Source: Albizia julibrissin
Lineage: Eukaryota > Streptophyta > Magnoliopsida > Fabales > Fabaceae
Assembly (NCBI GenBank): GCA_037074505.1
Contig: CM073487.1
Span: forward strand, 34,137,501 to 34,201,500
Reading direction: 5' to 3'
DNA length: 64,000 nucleotides
Position 1 is the first letter of the stretch; each line of letters opens with the position of its first letter. The notes beneath the pieces were generated by a model, which saw only the letters and a program-made list of their open reading frames with translations, was not told where the DNA came from and did no database searches. The translations under genes and the position numbers were made by a program. Shown piece by piece: positions 12,101 through 24,249 of the stretch.

Positions 12101-12903
12101 TTATATGTTGTGTATTCCATTTTCTGTATTATGAGCACAGTGTCTGGGACACGCATATTAGCTTAGTTGTGGTCTGGGACCCAACGGAGGCGCAGAGTTA
12201 AGCTGGGGTTGCAAACAGTCGTTTGGCCTCGGACAGTGTACACACAGCATTTTCATTTTACATAACATGGTGCATTGCATATCTATTTTCACATTTTATA
12301 TGTCGGATTGTATGTTACTACTGAGATTCATTCGAATCTCACCCTTTTTCAATATTTAAAAATATTCCAGCAGAAGGTAGCGGCTCTAAGGGCAAAACAA
12401 TAATTACCGGTGATTGAAGGTCCGGTTCTAACGGAGTACAATTGGTTATCTTTAGTTGTAATATTTATTTCTTTGGATTTTGTTTATATTTTAAAAACCC
12501 TATGGGAATTGTCTGTAATATAAACAAGCACTTATTATCAGTATATTTCCGCTATTTCTGTGTGCCCTCTGAACCATGCATTTATTACTCTGCAAATATC
12601 AAAGTGTTAAGGGGTTTGACATTTCAAATCTGCCAAGCACAATACCGCATCCACAAACTGAGTAAAGGAATCAATACTACAAATATCAGTTCCATCAAAG
12701 TTAAGACAGGGCATTGATAGCCAAAGTGGTTTCCACCTCTTGGACAAGAGGCTTGTGGCAACAGCTTCTTCTATTGGAAGAAAAGAGAGAATGTGGTGAA
12801 GAAGAGAGTCTGGTAAGCCGCTAATCCTATCACTCCCTATCAGTTCACTTCCACTTTTTTTTTTGGGCACAGGTATCTTCGCTCGGGGTGCTGATCTTGC
12901 CAT
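9189..12903 (-). pseudogene. F-box/LRR/FBD pseudogene 2, split by a solo LTR
   Basis: Same family and exon plan as pseudogene 1. Exon 1 begins at an ATG at 12903 with the F-box (DRISGLPDSLLHHILSFLPI, then SLLSKRWKPLW) and reads into FVDAVLCLADLK at 12627. There an LTR (10307-12621) is inserted. The same frame resumes at 10301 with PKQMFRLECESF. Skipping the insertion and one TSD copy joins the two parts without a frame change. Exon 1 ends at 9799, exon 2 is 9726-9551 (PTFYNLTHMEIS, CPKLETLLVHE), exon 3 is 9477-9189 with an FBD domain (IPQCLSSHLKKF, MKNARVLRSIF), all with GT-AG borders. There are further breaks independent of the insertion: a frame shift or stop at about 9875-9895, another near 9830, and one extra base near 9358 in the FBD. 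Confidence 0.9.
10307..12621 (+). mobile_element. Solo LTR (LTR-B), TSD TTTCA, inside F-box pseudogene 2
   Basis: Starts TGTAACATCC at 10307 and ends GGTTTGACA at 12621. It is flanked by a perfect 5-bp duplication TTTCA at 10302-10306 and 12622-12626. No internal retrotransposon sequence is present, so it is a solo LTR left by recombination between two LTRs. It shares blocks with the LTRs at 45975-48582 and 54076-56582: the CAGAAGGTAGCGGCTCTAAG block, the GAACCGGACCT block (reversed here), the ACCGGTAATTA block and the ends. The length is 2315 bp. A hairpin lies at 12322-12341. Confidence 0.95.
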
Positions 12904-12906
12904 ATT

Positions 12907-13104
12907 GTCAGTTATGTTGTAGCAATACTTTACACGGAGTAAGTGAGGATGAAAACGGAGGTTTTAGTTGAGAGTATCCAGGGATAAGGATACTTTTATA
13001 CAACACCCCTCAACTGAGATAATGATTTATGTGGTGGTTTCTCTCAACGAACACATTTTATGAGCTCATGCCCCTGCGCAGCAAATAATTTCTGACACTC
13101 ACAC
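12907..13104 (-). other. Upstream flank of F-box pseudogene 2
   Basis: Short stretch between the ATG at 12903 and LTR-C. It corresponds to 5945-6110 of locus 1 (leader intron side). It ends in the TSD copy CACAC (13100-13104). Confidence 0.6.
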
Positions 13105-16100
13105 TGTAATATCCAAAAATGTACTCAATGGCTAAGTGTATCAAATAGATAGTGAAATTAATGATAGAATTGTCTCTAGAAATTGTATAATGATTTTAGT
13201 CCCGATTAGCTATCGGTAAATTACTTAATTTTTGACTAAAATCGGGAATAGTCAAAAACATAATTGAAACACAAGGATAAAAGGGAATGACACTACTAGT
13301 AAGGAAACAAGGCAATTTAAACCATTAGTAAGCAAACAAAGAGAAATGAAAGAATGAATGGCACAAGAATTAATATTGCCATGATCAAGGGTAAAGAAGT
13401 CAGTGACCACTTGATCTTGAGGTTAAAATTGGAAGACAAGATGAAGGGTCAAGATTAGCTCTTGAAAAGAATGAGTAATTATGAGGGTTGAAAAGTAAAT
13501 CAACTCCCTCCCTTCATAAGTTAAAAACGTCCAAAAAGAGAGGCAAGAAAGGAAGAAAAGTAGTTGGTAAACATATCATCACCCTTGGTCAAAAATTGTG
13601 GCTAGGCATAAAAGAAAAAGAAGAGAGGACTTGGTCAATATATTTTCCCTTTTTAAGAGTCTAAATTCAGTCAATAAGAGATGGAAGGAAAGAAAGTGTG
13701 ACACCTTATCTCCAATACTTATAAATGAGTATAAGTGACTAGTGAAATCCGTTGTGGGACCAGGATTTGAACCCGGACTACCCAACTATCACAGTAGTTC
13801 ATAAAACTCTCAAACTCAACTAAGGACTTGAACCTAGGCTGAGATGAGTTTTTCAAAGGATAGAATACTTAAAATGTATTCCCACAAGATTCACTACGTC
13901 GCTAATACATCATCGGCTCTTAATTCCACTATATCAGAGTATACGCAAGCGAATCACTTTCCTTTATTTTGGAATTAGAGCTATTTTCTTCATTACTTTA
14001 GAGCGGTTCGGTTCTCTGCTTAAACTACATTCGTTTATATAGATACATCCACATACATGCATATCCATACACATATACACAAAGCCAACTTATCAAATCA
14101 TTTACACCAAACACAAGGTAGTGCATTGCCCTACGTTCTTCACTTCAACTTCATATTTCCTCCATGCATCCTCTTGCATCTTCACTTGTCTAAATGGTTG
14201 GTTGGGAGAAGTGAGATTTGAGAGAATCTCAGTAGCAAACATTACCACTATGCATGCCAGATATATATGAATGCATGACATGCTTGCCTACACTATTTCA
14301 TACCAACATAATGACATACTGCATGCTCGATGTTATGACATACATATGACTATTACACAAATATAATAGAGCTTCAACCAATCATACATGTTCCACACAA
14401 ATAGGCAAAGAAGTCACATAATCAATGCAAAACATACATATCACATACATGCAGAAAATGTAAGTTCACTACCTTTTACTTGATGTCCTCCTCATAAACC
14501 TTGATCTTCCAACCATTACTTCTTCTTTAACACTTCATGACCCTAGATAAGAATGACATTATTAGAGCCATGAAAAGTGAATGCCGAATGGGCCACATTA
14601 GCTTTAAATGCTTACTTTCACCCTTGGAGGTCATACTAATTTCATTTAGTCACTTTTTTTCTCAAATTCGCATGGTAGCCATAAGCTGCTAGCATTTTGA
14701 CCAAACTTTGAAAAATCATAATCAATTCTATAGAACTTCAATTGGGGTGGTTCAAAGCTCCATTTACCCTTTTTAAGTATAATTTTAAGGAAAAATATTA
14801 CCTACTACCACTTATAGGCCCATAATTCCATAATTCTCAATTAACCCAACTGTGCCAGGATTTGTTCCAGATTTAGTACCTACACTTCAAAAATTCATAA
14901 CTCCCAGCACACAAATCCAATTAACGATTATGACCTATCAAATTAAATCTTGATAAGTATACTTTAATTCTAGAAAGTTTCATAGTCATTGGATAACATT
15001 TGGCCACAAAAAAACTATCAAAACGACACTACCTCTAGAAAATAAAGTACACAGCATCTACTTTACAACTTTCAAAAATTCCAAATTCATATACAAGCAT
15101 CCAAAAATCATGAACACTTGTATACCTATACAATTTTAACCAAGGTATCCATTGAAAACCTCAAATTTGTCAAATTTCCATTCTTTCATCATGTTCTGTT
15201 CAGACCAAAAAACTAGAGTTTTCTACAACAATTCACCAAAATAGAATTTTGTCCAACAACTTGGTCCAATATCATCATAAATCATAATCTAACCATAAAT
15301 ACAACATGAAACCTCTAAAAACAGCCCTTGGTCGAAAATAAACAGTACCCAACCCCCACAAAAACTCATCCAAACAAAAAATCAATCGGTAAAAAAGGAA
15401 GCACACGTTTACCTCGACGCGTTTTCGTAGTCAGTTTGGAAATCCGGTAGTACTCCGGCAAGGGAGATGGTACCAAACACCTCCAAATGAAAATTCGAAA
15501 CCGTAGAAATGAAGCTTAGGATGAGTAGAAGAAGGTTTGTAAAGGAAACTTTGAGAGAAAACGCCGGTTCGGTAGTGTTTCGGTAGATTGAAGTTCTGAA
15601 AATTCACTATTCACTCTTCATCTCTCCTCTTTCATTTCTCACGGTTTTTTCACTGATTTTTCTGCCCATTTTGGCTGTTTGAATGAATTAAATGGCTAAG
15701 GAGGAGTCTTGGGAGAAATCATGCCAAGTGTCAAAATCGTACGGTGCCACGTGTCTGATAAATCGATCAAACGGTGACAAGTGTCACTAGCTTTAATTAA
15801 GTGGGTCCTGCCTCTTTTCCTGGGCCTTTGTCAATCCAAATTGTCAGGGAAAGTAGGGGTCTGATGATTTTCCCTACTTCTGGGTTCGGTGTTTGGGAAA
15901 GTTAGTCGGGTAACTGGACTGAAGACCGGTGGATTTCCCTGGCTCGGGGCTAGGTGTCACCTTCAAGTGATGAAAACTCAAAAGATAAAGTAACTTTATT
16001 TTAAAGAGGAGACACGTGTCATGCTCTCATTTAGCTAACACAAAAGTTATGTCATGATTGCTTTCTTTATTAAAATTACTTTAATAAAGCTACTTTATCA

Positions 16101-18792
16101 GTGTCTACTTGGGACTTACTCAGGATTGCGTCATGCATATCGAAGCCCATCAAATGACACCAGGTCAGAGTATGTATGTGGGCCCCATATGGCACCATAA
16201 GCCGTTGTCTTTGTTTTCCCAAAATGTAGGGACATACTGGTGTATTTCTTAAAAACGCAGGGAATACTGGTCCACCCTGAAAACACCACATGTCCTCACA
16301 TACTTCATACTTTACTTGTTTAACTTGTCCCATACTTCGTGATATAGTTGGGTGGCATCTTTCTACCAAACCAATGGCACCGTATATGTGTTCTAAGCAC
16401 ATCTGCATTAACACTTTAATCATACCGCTCGCAAATATCGAGCCTTCTGCCCGATAAGGACAAATCGTATAATCCCTAAAAGTCTTTCTATATCCCATCA
16501 TTCTTGGGACTCTTCCCAAACTGGGCTTAGTCGTTTGCCTTACTAGGATATTTACTAAACCGGGGTTTAGTAGTCCACTTAATCCAGACTTAATCTCAAG
16601 CCTCTTGTCCCAAAATTTTGGATATTACAAAAAGAAAACTAACTCAAGTTATCATAACCATGGTTGGCCATGTAACTCATAGGCTTGCAAGAAATCATAA
16701 GAAGATGACACATGGCATTTTTCCCTTGATTTTTTTGAAAAAGTCGGTCAAGGGGATTAAAGAGCTGAAGTGAATTAATTGGACACATATTTCACTCTCT
16801 CTTCAAGCTCAAAAAAATGTCCAACTGCTCAAGGAAAGAGAAAACAAGAAGACAAGAAGAAAATGTAACCTTCTAGCTTGATTTTCACATGGTAGATCAC
16901 TTCTATGGCTCAAACACTCTTCATAAACATTATTTCTCTTGATGAAAGCTTCATTTCTATGATTTTAGAATTTCAAGAGGAGGTTTTTTGAGCAATCTTA
17001 CAAGAGAAAAAGTTGAAGAACCAAAGAAAGAACCCAAGGAGGAGCAAGAGGTGAGCTTTAGCTTCATTTTGAGCTATGGATTGTGTTGGTTGGTTGGGGA
17101 TTTTTCCATGTGAAATTCTATCCTATTTTTGGTCAAGCTAGGTTTTTGGAGAGTCATGGTATTTTGATTGTGTTCTTAGTGTTTTATAATGTTTAGAAGA
17201 CATGAAACTACTTTGAGGCTTAAATTGAAATTTTGGTAATTGTTGGAGTATATGCCAAATTTCTGCCAAAATAGGATGCCTATAAGGAGTGATAATTTGG
17301 TAATTTTGATGATTCCATTGGATTTAGAAGGTAAAATTGTCTAGGTATACAAGTTTTCATAAATTTTGGATGTTTCTATATCAATTTGAAAATTTAAGAA
17401 GTGTGCATGAATATGTTGTGTAATCTGCCCTGTGTAACAGTAGATGTTGTGTGTGATAATTCAAGGGGTAAATATTATCCCAAAATTCTTAAACTTTCCA
17501 GTCTAAAAGTAGAGACATAGAACTTTAATTTGATAGGTTATAATGATCAATTGGATGTGTATGCTGGGAGTTCTACATTTTTGAAGTTTGATAATGTGAA
17601 ACAGGAAAATTCTGGAACAATGTTCAATAACTGGAAATTATGGATTTATGTGCATCCAATTAGATAAGTAAAGTATTTTTTCCTGAAACTAGACTTAATA
17701 AGGGTCACATAGGCTTTGGAACTACTCCAATTTGACATTTTTGAAAATAGATATGAATTTTTAAAGTTAGTGGACCAAATCTGTCAGCATTTGTGCCTAT
17801 GCGAAAATTGCAAAATGTAATGGCATATTGTAATTTCTTTGTACACCAAGGGTAGAAGTTAGTCCTTTCTGATAATTTGACAATTTTAACTCATTGGTTG
17901 ACTTGGTAAAGCGACCATAATAATCCTAATGATAACCAACATTAGAGAGTGATTTATAAATGTACTGGGCTAAGTAATAACCCTTTCATTTATAAATTCT
18001 CACATATAGGATTCGATATCTGCCCGGGATGACTAAGGGACTGGTAACACATCTTGGAACATTGAAAAGGCTAAGGTAGTAACTTCTCCCTCATTATATG
18101 TATCATGCTTCATGCATATTATTGTCATTTGTACATACTTGAAATGTGAACATGAATCGGGCAGAATTGCCCATTAAGCATTCAGATGAGAAGGGCTTTG
18201 GCCTAATAGAATACCCAGTGCTGTAGAAAGGGACGGTAAGTCCTTGAATAGAATTGGTTGTTGCATAAACATATCTCTGAATGTTGAATGAATATGGAAT
18301 TGTTTAGTATGTGGTGGTTCATATGGCATGTTTCTTTGTATGCATTTTATATGAGTGTTATTTGTTACTATTGGGATTCTTTTAAATCTCATCCTTTTCC
18401 AATAACTAACCTGCAGCACGGGTAAGTAGCTCTCATGGTAAGAAGGTGGCCACAGACAGGTAAAAGTGAAGACTCAGAATTTCTTTTCTATTGGTTATCT
18501 AACTTTTGGATCTATATCTAATGTTGAACGGTATTTGGTAAACTTAGTACTCATGGTGGTAGGAATACACCAATTGTAGATTTGGAAGTTTGTATGTAAC
18601 TGGTGTAAATTAACTAGAATAGGGTGACTATACCAAGTGGACCCTTTAGTAGAAAACTTAATTTGAATATCTACTAAGAACTTCAATAAGTACTCTGATA
18701 TTAACAAATGGGTTAAGAACTATTTCTGGTCTCTGATGTGGCATTAAGTCACATTTTGAATTGTTTTGTATGGTCAAAAGTAAGGTGTTACA
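13105..18792 (+). mobile_element. Solo LTR (LTR-C), TSD CACAC, itself interrupted
   Basis: Starts TGTAATATCC at 13105 and ends AGGTGTTACA at 18792. It is flanked by CACAC at 13100-13104 and 18793-18797. The middle (13697-16629) is a second LTR in the opposite direction. Without it and its TSD copy, LTR-C is about 2.75 kb. No retrotransposon coding region is present. The sequence on either side (13104, 18798) is the leader intron of F-box locus 2, homologous to about 6100-6150 of locus 1. Confidence 0.9.
13697..16629 (-). mobile_element. Solo LTR (LTR-A) nested in LTR-C
   Basis: On the minus strand it starts TGTAATATCC at 16629 and ends GGTGTCACA at 13697. Flanks are GAAAG (13692-13696) and AAAAG (16630-16634), a 5-bp TSD with one mismatch. 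The first bases (TTGGGA, AGGCTTGAG, CTGGATTAAGTGGACT) and the GAGATT hairpin region match the LTR-A copies at 20226 and 36730. The length is 2933 bp. A 147-codon open stretch at 16076-16519 lies inside it but resembles nothing I know. Confidence 0.88.
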
Positions 18793-18797
18793 CACAC

Positions 18798-19721
18798 AAC
18801 AGGAGAATCCAAAATGCACCAAGTTATCAACCTATTAAAATTGCATTTGCACCATTTGCATGAACAAAATGACAACCGATCATCTTGTGAAAGCATTAAC
18901 ATAGTTGAAGAAAACATCTAGTACAGAGACCATCAACCTCTTCTGTGAGTCTTGGAGGTTCTGTTGGCAAGGCAAAGCATAAGATAGAAATGAGTCATTT
19001 TCAACAAATATGATCACTTTTTGCTATTTGCATATCAAAATTCAGACAAAATCTCCATACTAGGGATTTTTTAAACCCAAAACTTGTCCATTGTAATGTA
19101 GAGTGGAGGTGGTTTTTACCATAATAACGGTTAGTAAAGATAGCTTTGTTTTGACTCTAAGGCATTCATTATATCAGGCAGTCTACATGAAACCAAAACA
19201 AAACATAAACAGAACAATGATACAAATGCAAAATGTAAAACCCTAGTGAAGGGACACATATAGGACATCTTGAAAAGAAGGCCTGGTTACTTCAAATTTC
19301 TTATAATCAAAATGAAGGAGAAAACGTGAATCTAGGACAAAAGCCTACCCAAAGAAATTCATGGCAGCATATATAAAACAGACCCGGTGACAAAAAGATA
19401 TGTATCAAGATCATTTAAAACAAAATAAAAGAAAACCTCTACTTTAGCTAAAAAAGAATTAGAAAGTAGAGTTTTGGGTTTAGCTAAGACTATGTATTAC
19501 CATTTAAAAAACAAAATAACAAAAGATGACGCCTGATTACAAAGGTTAATAGCGAAAGAGAGAGAGCAGAGAGAAAGATACCTGGAAGCGTCTAATTGGC
19601 ACGAAGAAATTAAAGTGGAGGAATAGGAACAAGGAACCTGACTTGGGACTCGCTGTGCACCCTTTAACCCTTACAACAACGAGGAACAGGGGTGGATGAT
19701 GAAGTGCGTGGGTAAAGAATG
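18798..19721 (-). other. Leader intron and leader exon of F-box locus 2
   Basis: Homologous to 6110-7140 of locus 1. The splice donor CTTCCAG/GTATC is at 19582/19581 on the minus strand, as in locus 1 at 7016/7015. The putative leader exon is 19582-19715. Exon and promoter are cut off from the coding exons by LTR-C, and the upstream side is cut by the Tourist-like element starting at 19725. Confidence 0.5.
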
Positions 19722-19724
19722 TAA

Positions 19725-22501
19725 GGGCCTGTTTGGTTCAATAGGGGATAGGAGTGGAGATAATATCTAATTTACTATTTTACCCTTATATATTAATTTA
19801 TATATATTTACTTATATAAATTATTTAAATTTGTTTATACCTCAATATAAATTATATAATTTATAAAAATTCACTCTCATCAATTCAACCATAATTTGTA
19901 TCTCGTCTTCTAGCTACAGAGCATATTATATAAATTTATTTTTTTTGTCCAGTTGTTATATAAATTAATATAGTTTATAAAAATAAATGTGTATTCCATC
20001 ATATGTTCATAACAGATTGAGGAAGGGAGTTGCCGGCCAGGTACAATCAAAAGGGTCTAGACTCCGTAAGATGAGAATAGTGAATGATGGATGGTTTATT
20101 TTTTTGGCATAAGTATAGATGAAATATTATGAAATACATGAGGATAAATTGGCCTAAAAGTTTGGCTCTCCTTCATAAAACCTCAATTTGGAAGGGACCA
20201 AAATGAGGGGATTGGGGGAAGAGGGTGTAATACCCAGAATTTTGGGATTAAAGGCTTGAGGTTAAGCTTGGATTAAGTGGACTGCTAGACCCCAGTTTAG
20301 CGAATGTCCAAGTGACGAATGATATTTATCTCAAAATTCCTCTATATTGTTGGGTATTAAAATGGAAATAAAAGGTAAGGGCAAAATGATAATTTTTCTA
20401 AAAGAGGAGAAATGATGGTTTTTCCCTAATATTTCCTATAATTTGAGTTAAATGGGAATTAAAAAAAGAGAAATGACTACTTGATAATTAATATGTCAAG
20501 CAGGTGAATAATTATCAAGTGAAGTCGATAAGTGGGAAAAGCATAAGGCTTTGGAGGACCACTTGAGGTGATGTAATGAGATAATTTGAGAGTGAATTAT
20601 ACTCTCTTATTCCTCATTAATATGACTGGAATGATGAAGGAAAATAGAAAAGAAACTTGCTATGCAAGAAATGAGATAGGTGGACTAATTGAGTAAATGC
20701 CACCTGGATAATTTTAATTAATCATCATCCTTCATCATTTATTCCCTTTCTTTCCTGCATTTGAATTAAAAGGGGAAAGAAGGAAAGAGAAATCAGAACA
20801 GATGAGAATGAGAAATGAAAGAACGAGAACGTGAATGGAGAGAACGAGAAGAGAGAGAGAGAAGAGAGGGAAAACTTGGAATCGCCGGAACTCGTCTGAA
20901 ACGACGTTTTCTCTCAAAATGTCCAGTACAAATGTTGCTCTACTCATCTTGAGCTTCAATTCTATGGTTTTGGATTCTTTATTGGAGGCCTTTAGTGCCA
21001 TCTCACCGGCCAGAGCGTCACCAGAATTCCGAACCGAATTCAGAAGCGGGTAGAGGTAAGTGTAGGCTTCCTTCCTACCATTTTGGTTTATCATTTGGAT
21101 GAGTATTTTGGAAGTAGTGTATTGTTCATCTCTCATTCTATTTGTGTTTTGGGGGCCGAAATGATGTCCAATGGATGTCTAAATGGCTAATAATGTAATA
21201 AGGAGTAGAAAGGAGGGTATTAAGTCAAAGAAAGGGAGGAACCGACACAACTCTTCTGAGAACTCTATATTAGCTTTCTGAGGTGTGGCATAAGTATAGA
21301 GTTGGAATTTCATCAATTGGATGATTCCATTGAGTTCAAAAGAGCAAATTGTGTAGGGTTCATGTTGAAGGGAAAGTGAGAAAAGGCCTGGAGGGTGAAA
21401 TGACCGAATTACCCTTTTAGCTCTACATAGGGGCTGTTCAAGGGTATTTCCATCATTCGGGCCTGAATTTAACTAATATGAGGTCATAAATGGATTCTAC
21501 ACGTGAAATTTTATAGGAGTGGCCCATGTTATGATTTCTGTAAAAGTACAGTTGGGCCGGGCTTCTAGGGGCATTTTGGTAATTTAGCATAATTGGGCTA
21601 AGTTATCAACTAATACGAGTCTAGAATGTTATATGGATGAGTAGTGACTCATTAAATGTATTTGGACATCTAGGACTAGATGGACGAATGTGCCCGAACC
21701 GGAGCAAAGACTAAGGATTGACGACGGACGTGAAGTCCGACAGGTAGTGGACTTACCTTTCTTGCATGTGTATGATATGTATGTCTTGCATTGAGTATGT
21801 GACTGCTATGCCTGTTTGTGTTGAACATGTTGATGTAGTGAAGCTCTGTTATTTTTATGCGATGGTCATTAGTATGTCATAACATTGAGCATGCAGTATA
21901 TCATTATGTTGGTATCAGATAGTGTAGGCAAGCATATGTCATGCATTCATATATATCTTCCATGCATAGCGGTATAGTTCGCTACTGAGATTCTCTCAAA
22001 TCTCACTCCTACCAAACAACCATTTCAGACAGGTTGAAGAGTGCGTGGAGAAGTGCACGGAGGAGATATGGAGACATGAAGTGAAGAGGAAGAAGTAGTG
22101 CGGGGCACTACTTATTGTATTTCATATATGTGTGTGTATATAGATGTATGTGTATGTATGAATATTATATAAGAAGAGAACTGCTCTTATGTGATTAATG
22201 AGAACGGCTTTTAGTTTATTGATATATTCGCTCGCTCACTCTGATTTAATGGAACTAAGAGCCGGTAAGGTAATGTAAGGAAGGGTGTCACGTTTGGTGG
22301 TATTAGAGCATAAGACGGATTTATGCTCATATGTGACGGTCCTTATATTTTATGGTATCAGAGCATAAGACGGATTTATGCTCATAGGGAAGGTCCTTAC
22401 AGAGGGGCTCATTTTTCCTCCCTTCCCCTAAAAAATTTCTAACCAAATGAGGAATGAGCTTATTTTTCCTCCCCTCCCCTACCGTCCAACCAAACAGGCC
22501 C
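19725..22501. mobile_element. Tourist-like (PIF/Harbinger type) element, TSD TAA, interrupted by an LTR
   Basis: Terminal inverted repeats GGGCCTGTTTGGTT at 19725 and AACCAAACAGGCCC ending at 22501, flanked by TAA at 19722-19724 and 22502-22504. The 3-bp TAA duplication and the TIR sequence are typical of Tourist-like elements. Inside it lies a complete solo LTR (20226-22401). Without that the element is about 600 bp (arms 19725-20225 and 22402-22501) and has no transposase, so it is non-autonomous. Confidence 0.92.
20226..22401 (+). mobile_element. Solo LTR (LTR-A), TSD GAGGG, in the Tourist-like element
   Basis: Starts TGTAATACCC at 20226 and ends GGTCCTTACA at 22401. Flanked by GAGGG at 20221-20225 and 22402-22406. 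Matches LTR-A elsewhere (AGGCTTGAG, CTGGATTAAGTGGACT, the 21986-22005 hairpin, the CATGCATAG block). The last 110 bases are unusual: they hold two primer-binding-site-like motifs, TGGTATTAGAGC at 22298 and TGGTATCAGAGC at 22353. Confidence 0.92.
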
Positions 22502-22504
22502 TAA

Positions 22505-23662
22505 AGCTCTACATGGTCGGAATGATTTTCAGGAGGAAAACGCTCCTGAATGGCATTTAATGTGATCTGTATCCAACGGCCAAGATTGCTTTGATGACAT
22601 CTTCAAATATTAATTAACGGTGTTACAATCATTTTTTATTCAAATATTTTTTTGAATTTTTAAATTAAATTATTACCAACATCTATACATTCAATTAAAT
22701 TATATAAAAAATGAAATTAAATAATAAAAATGAAAAATTAAGTATATATGGAAATCAATAATTATATCAAGTTCCTTACATCCATTATATCAACTTTTTC
22801 AATCACACATGATCATGCGTTATATTTTTTACATTTGGGTTTATAGTTAATGGATAAAAAATTAAAAATAAAACACAGGTCACATGTGATGGGAGAACTT
22901 GACGATATGGATATAAGAAATTTGATATAAGTATTTTCCTATATGGAATCAAAATGTTTAAATTATGTATAAAATAATAACTTTTTGGGAAAAAGATAAA
23001 AAAAATATTGTGAAAATTGATAAATGACAAATAAGTATGTTGAATTTCAATCATTTCAAAGGGACTGATTTATAATTTTAAAATGTTGCAAAATTTGAGA
23101 AATTACATAACTACCTTTTTTTTTAATTAAAAAAATCCTCATCCCCACTTACAAGATGGTGTACAAATACGCCTTCCGATGATAACATCCAAAAGTATAT
23201 ATATTATTCATCAATAAGTAAAATATTAAATTAAAGCATACATATAGTTTATATATCTGACTGATTGACAAATTTTTCTTCGCCTTTCTTTATAGTGCCC
23301 AAAGTAGCTGGACATGAGCAATGATTATGGGTATTGTGTGATACAATACATGAAAGACATAATTACATACCGTCATGAAAATATTGATATAAATAAGGTA
23401 TATTATATGCTCAATTCGTTCATATATACACTCGACACTCGATCAGCTATATATTACAATATCTAACTTCAATTTATTATTTCCTTTTCGCATAGTATTT
23501 TAATGTCTTCTGTACAATGTTTAGCAACTCACAAATGGAAGAAGTGGCTAAAAAGATGGCGGCATCTGTGCAACGTCAATTGAGCGTAAATAATACATAG
23601 TATGATTGTAAATTTTTAGATACTGATGATTTATTTAATTTTCTTTTAAGTTTTTGTTTTAA
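22505..23662. other. AT-rich stretch without a recognised gene
   Basis: Between the Tourist-like element and CACTA element A. The first 100 bases are the continuation of the F-box locus 2 upstream region. The remainder is AT-rich with no support for a gene. An open stretch of 83 codons at 22803-23054 is low-complexity and not accepted. Confidence 0.4.
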
Positions 23663-24249
23663 CACTACTACAAAAAATAGCATAAATGACGCTTGTTTTT
23701 ACAAATATTATGACATTTGTAAAGCGGCATAGCTTTCAGCTCCATAAAAACAACCTACGGCGCTTATTGAATTTCTGAAAGTACTGGTACTTTTTATTTT
23801 ATTTTTGTTTAAAAATAATTTCTTACGGTGCTCTTGCGGGGAAGCGTCATAGGAAGTATGAACATCCTATGACGCTTCCCCGAGAAAGTGTCATAGGAGG
23901 TGTTCACCTCATATGCCGTTTCCTAAGAGAAGTGACATAAGAGGTGATATTTTTTATTTTTTTATTTTTTTAGTTTGTTTTACATAAAATCCTTTCACCT
24001 GAATTCATGCCACATCAATTTACAGTATAAATTGATAATAAAAAAGCTAACCAAATCAGAATTAAATAACACGTAATTAGTTTATAAAATCAGTACTAAA
24101 TGTATGTCATTACAATGTATGTACAACTAATTTTAAGAGACTACATAACACAGTACAAGCTAATATAGAAGACAAACAATCTAACATACATATGTGCCTA
24201 AATATTAGGTGATATTTACCTGACCATGTATTGACACCATTCCTCAATG

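Larger units (their letters stand above)
8770..19721 (-). repeat. Segmental duplication, unit 2 (F-box locus 2), expanded by insertions
   Basis: Second copy of the locus seen at 4020-7140. The 3' flank, three coding exons, leader intron and leader exon follow in the same order. Insertions at 10307-12621 and 13105-18792 account for most of the size difference, and the copy is broken on its right by the element at 19725-22501. Confidence 0.78.

Noticed and set aside
13740..13860. tRNA B-box-like words (GGTTCAAATCC) near the end of LTR-A
   Set aside because: No A-box at the right distance and no tRNA fold; probably chance or a very old SINE trace.
16076..16519. 147-codon open stretch, minus strand
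   Set aside because: It is inside solo LTR-A near its start. Other LTR-A copies do not keep it, and it resembles no family known to me.
20735..21136. Overlapping open stretches on both strands
   Set aside because: They are within a solo LTR, overlap each other and lack any domain.
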